Shown here: positions 62,992-64,000 of the stretch, piece after piece
How positions within the stretch are numbered: position 1 is the first letter of the stretch
How the letters are laid out: every line of letters begins with the position of its first letter
Assembly (NCBI RefSeq): GCF_019711195.1
Contig: NZ_CP081299.1
Coordinates: 7,164,501 to 7,228,500 of the forward strand
Length of the DNA stretch: 64,000 bases
DNA from: Dyadobacter sp. NIV53
GTDB lineage: Bacteria; Bacteroidota; Bacteroidia; Cytophagales; Spirosomataceae
Direction of reading: 5' to 3'
The notes under the pieces: model-generated
What the model saw: only the letters and a program-made list of their open reading frames with translations
What the model was told of the DNA's origin: nothing
Databases searched by the model: none
Made by a program: the position numbers and the translations under genes

Positions 62992-64000
62992 ATGACTTCA
63001 AAATGCATTACCCTCGTCAACTATCAATTAATCATTTTTTGCATATTGCTACTGTTTTGCCTTGGTTGTGCTAAGAGGGCAACCAAACCTGTGTATTCCG
63101 AAGTGCCTCTTCCTGAGATGGCGGTTTCAACAATTTCTGTTCCAATTAATGTTGGAACAGAAATTGTGAGAAGCAAAATTGATAGCAAACTGCCTCCGTC
63201 ATTTGGACACGCTAGGTTCAATTATCAAATTGGCGGTGGAGCAGACCAAGGAGGCGTTAGTATGGGGTTTGGTGTTGGGAGAGCTCCCAATTCTGTCAAA
63301 TTGAATGGGGAAGATTCGACATTAACAGTAAGCTGCGACATGGGCTATTGGATACATGGACTGGTATTACATAATTTCCATTTTTCTTGTGGAACTGCCT
63401 TTCACAATAGGGATGATGATGGCTTGCGAAGTGCAACAGCTTTTTTACAGGGTAAATTTCATGTAACTACGGATTGGAGTCTTAAAAGTCAGTTATCTCC
63501 TTCTGTAAGGGCAAACAGCAAATGTCGAATAACAGGTTTAGATGTAGATGTTACAAAGCACGTTTTGAATGTGATGCAGAATGTTCTACAAGATGCCTCA
63601 GTAAGGCTTGAAAGCGAACTTAGTGAAAAAATAGACTTAAGGCGTAAAGCAGATTCAGCTTGGAGTTTTATTAATGCGCCAATACAGATTGATAAAAGCG
63701 CATGGTTGACGGTATTGCCTGTTTCAGCAGGATCAACGCCTATAGCTTTTACGGACAATGATGCTTCAGTCAGTATAGTGCTAATTTCAAAGCCAGAAAT
63801 TGTTTTCAATTCAACACGACCACAACTTCGTTCAATGCCCCTTCCAAAACGATTTAATTCTTTAGGTGGAAATCAATTTCATATTTTACTACCAGTAATG
63901 ACGTATGGAGCATATATAGACGACCAGTTAGAAAAAATTTTCAGTAACGACAATGTTCGATTTCCAATTAAAGGAAAACGTTACTTGGAGTTTACTAAAG
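62992..64000 (+). CDS. DUF4403-family lipoprotein (3' end outside window)
   Basis: Open from ATG at 62992 to the window edge (336 codons). The signal ends in LLLFCLGCAKRATKP (lipid on Cys). The mature part opens with AVSTISVPINVGTEIVRSKI, the repeated beginning of DUF4403 domains, then WSLKSQLSPSVRANSKCRIT and RKADSAWSFINAPIQIDKSA WLTVLPVSAGS, typical of the family. The function of DUF4403 is unknown; an envelope lipid- or ligand-binding role is often supposed. The frame is intact. Confidence 0.75.
   Translation, partial: MTSKCITLVNYQLIIFCILLLFCLGCAKRATKPVYSEVPLPEMAVSTISVPINVGTEIVRSKIDSKLPPSFGHARFNYQIGGGADQGGVSMGFGVGRAPNSVKLNGEDSTLTVSCDMGYWIHGLVLHNFHFSCGTAFHNRDDDGLRSATAFLQGKFHVTTDWSLKSQLSPSVRANSKCRITGLDVDVTKHVLNVMQNVLQDASVRLESELSEKIDLRRKADSAWSFINAPIQIDKSAWLTVLPVSAGSTPIAFTDNDASVSIVLISKPEIVFNSTRPQLRSMPLPKRFNSLGGNQFHILLPVMTYGAYIDDQLEKIFSNDNVRFPIKGKRYLEFTK

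Noticed and set aside
1..64000. tRNA, rRNA or tmRNA genes and prophage attachment sites
   Set aside because: No cloverleaf, rRNA-like or duplicated att sequence was recognised; a covariance-model search would be needed to exclude them.

Overview
The window looks like chromosome of a Bacteroidota species, most likely a Cytophagales member of the Dyadobacter/Spirosoma type. The grounds are a SusC/SusD outer-membrane pair with an ECF-sigma/FecR regulator, secreted CAZymes, Rhs proteins with the YNGKE...GARMY core typical of the phylum, LytS/LytTR signalling, an Mpi-type invertase and weak Shine-Dalgarno sites. The genus is inferred from recognised families only.

Layout. (1) 1-15.9 kb is an intact polysaccharide utilisation locus on the + strand: the end of an ECF sigma factor, a FecR anti-sigma, a SusC with an N-terminal STN signalling domain, SusD, then an alpha/beta hydrolase, an SGNH esterase, GH28, GH115 and GH43 enzymes, followed by a Tat-exported Gfo/Idh/MocA oxidoreductase. 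Together they would import and take apart an acidic, esterified plant glycan. (2) 15.9-19.4 kb is on the - strand: DinB protein, FtsX/MacB-type permease and its PadR repressor. (3) 19.9-28.2 kb is a decayed Rhs polymorphic-toxin locus. It holds a broken Rhs core, a duplicated Rhs core ending in a metzincin-like peptidase toxin domain with a candidate immunity lipoprotein, a second orphan toxin-tail/immunity pair cut by an IS3 element, a DUF3800 gene cut by the same element, and a frameshifted DoxX-like gene. (4) 28.7-33.8 kb is a damage-response block: SRAP and DnaE-type polymerase genes divergent from an XRE/S24 LexA-like repressor, with an inverted-repeat operator between them. (5) 34.4-38.9 kb holds isolated metabolic genes: histone-deacetylase fold, amidohydrolase, SnoaL-like, and a broken VOC gene. 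(6) 39.0-46.3 kb is a nest of insertion sequences. An IS66 element sits inside an IS110 transposase with an 8-bp target duplication, and an IS21 element sits inside a resolvase relic with a 6-bp duplication. (7) 46.9-50.6 kb has a LytTR response regulator and two tandem LytS-type kinases, one frameshifted. (8) 50.7-57.6 kb is AT-rich. It holds a second full IS3 copy, a gene with a phage-tail-collar C-terminus, a decayed third IS3 copy, a long secreted protein whose C-terminus resembles a caspase/CHAT-like fold, and two small genes coupled to it. This cluster is the best candidate for an undescribed system. (9) 57.9-62.4 kb is again mobile debris (IS256 relic, intact Mpi-like invertase, resolvase relics, truncated DUF262-like gene, degenerate IS3-family element). 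The window ends with a small lipoprotein gene and a DUF4403 gene running off the edge.

A striking feature is that the PUL and the polymerase block read cleanly, while accessory genes across 20-63 kb are repeatedly broken by single-base length differences in homopolymer runs. Each such break can be closed by adding or removing one base of the run. Whether these are true pseudogenes, contingency loci or consensus errors cannot be decided from the sequence alone.
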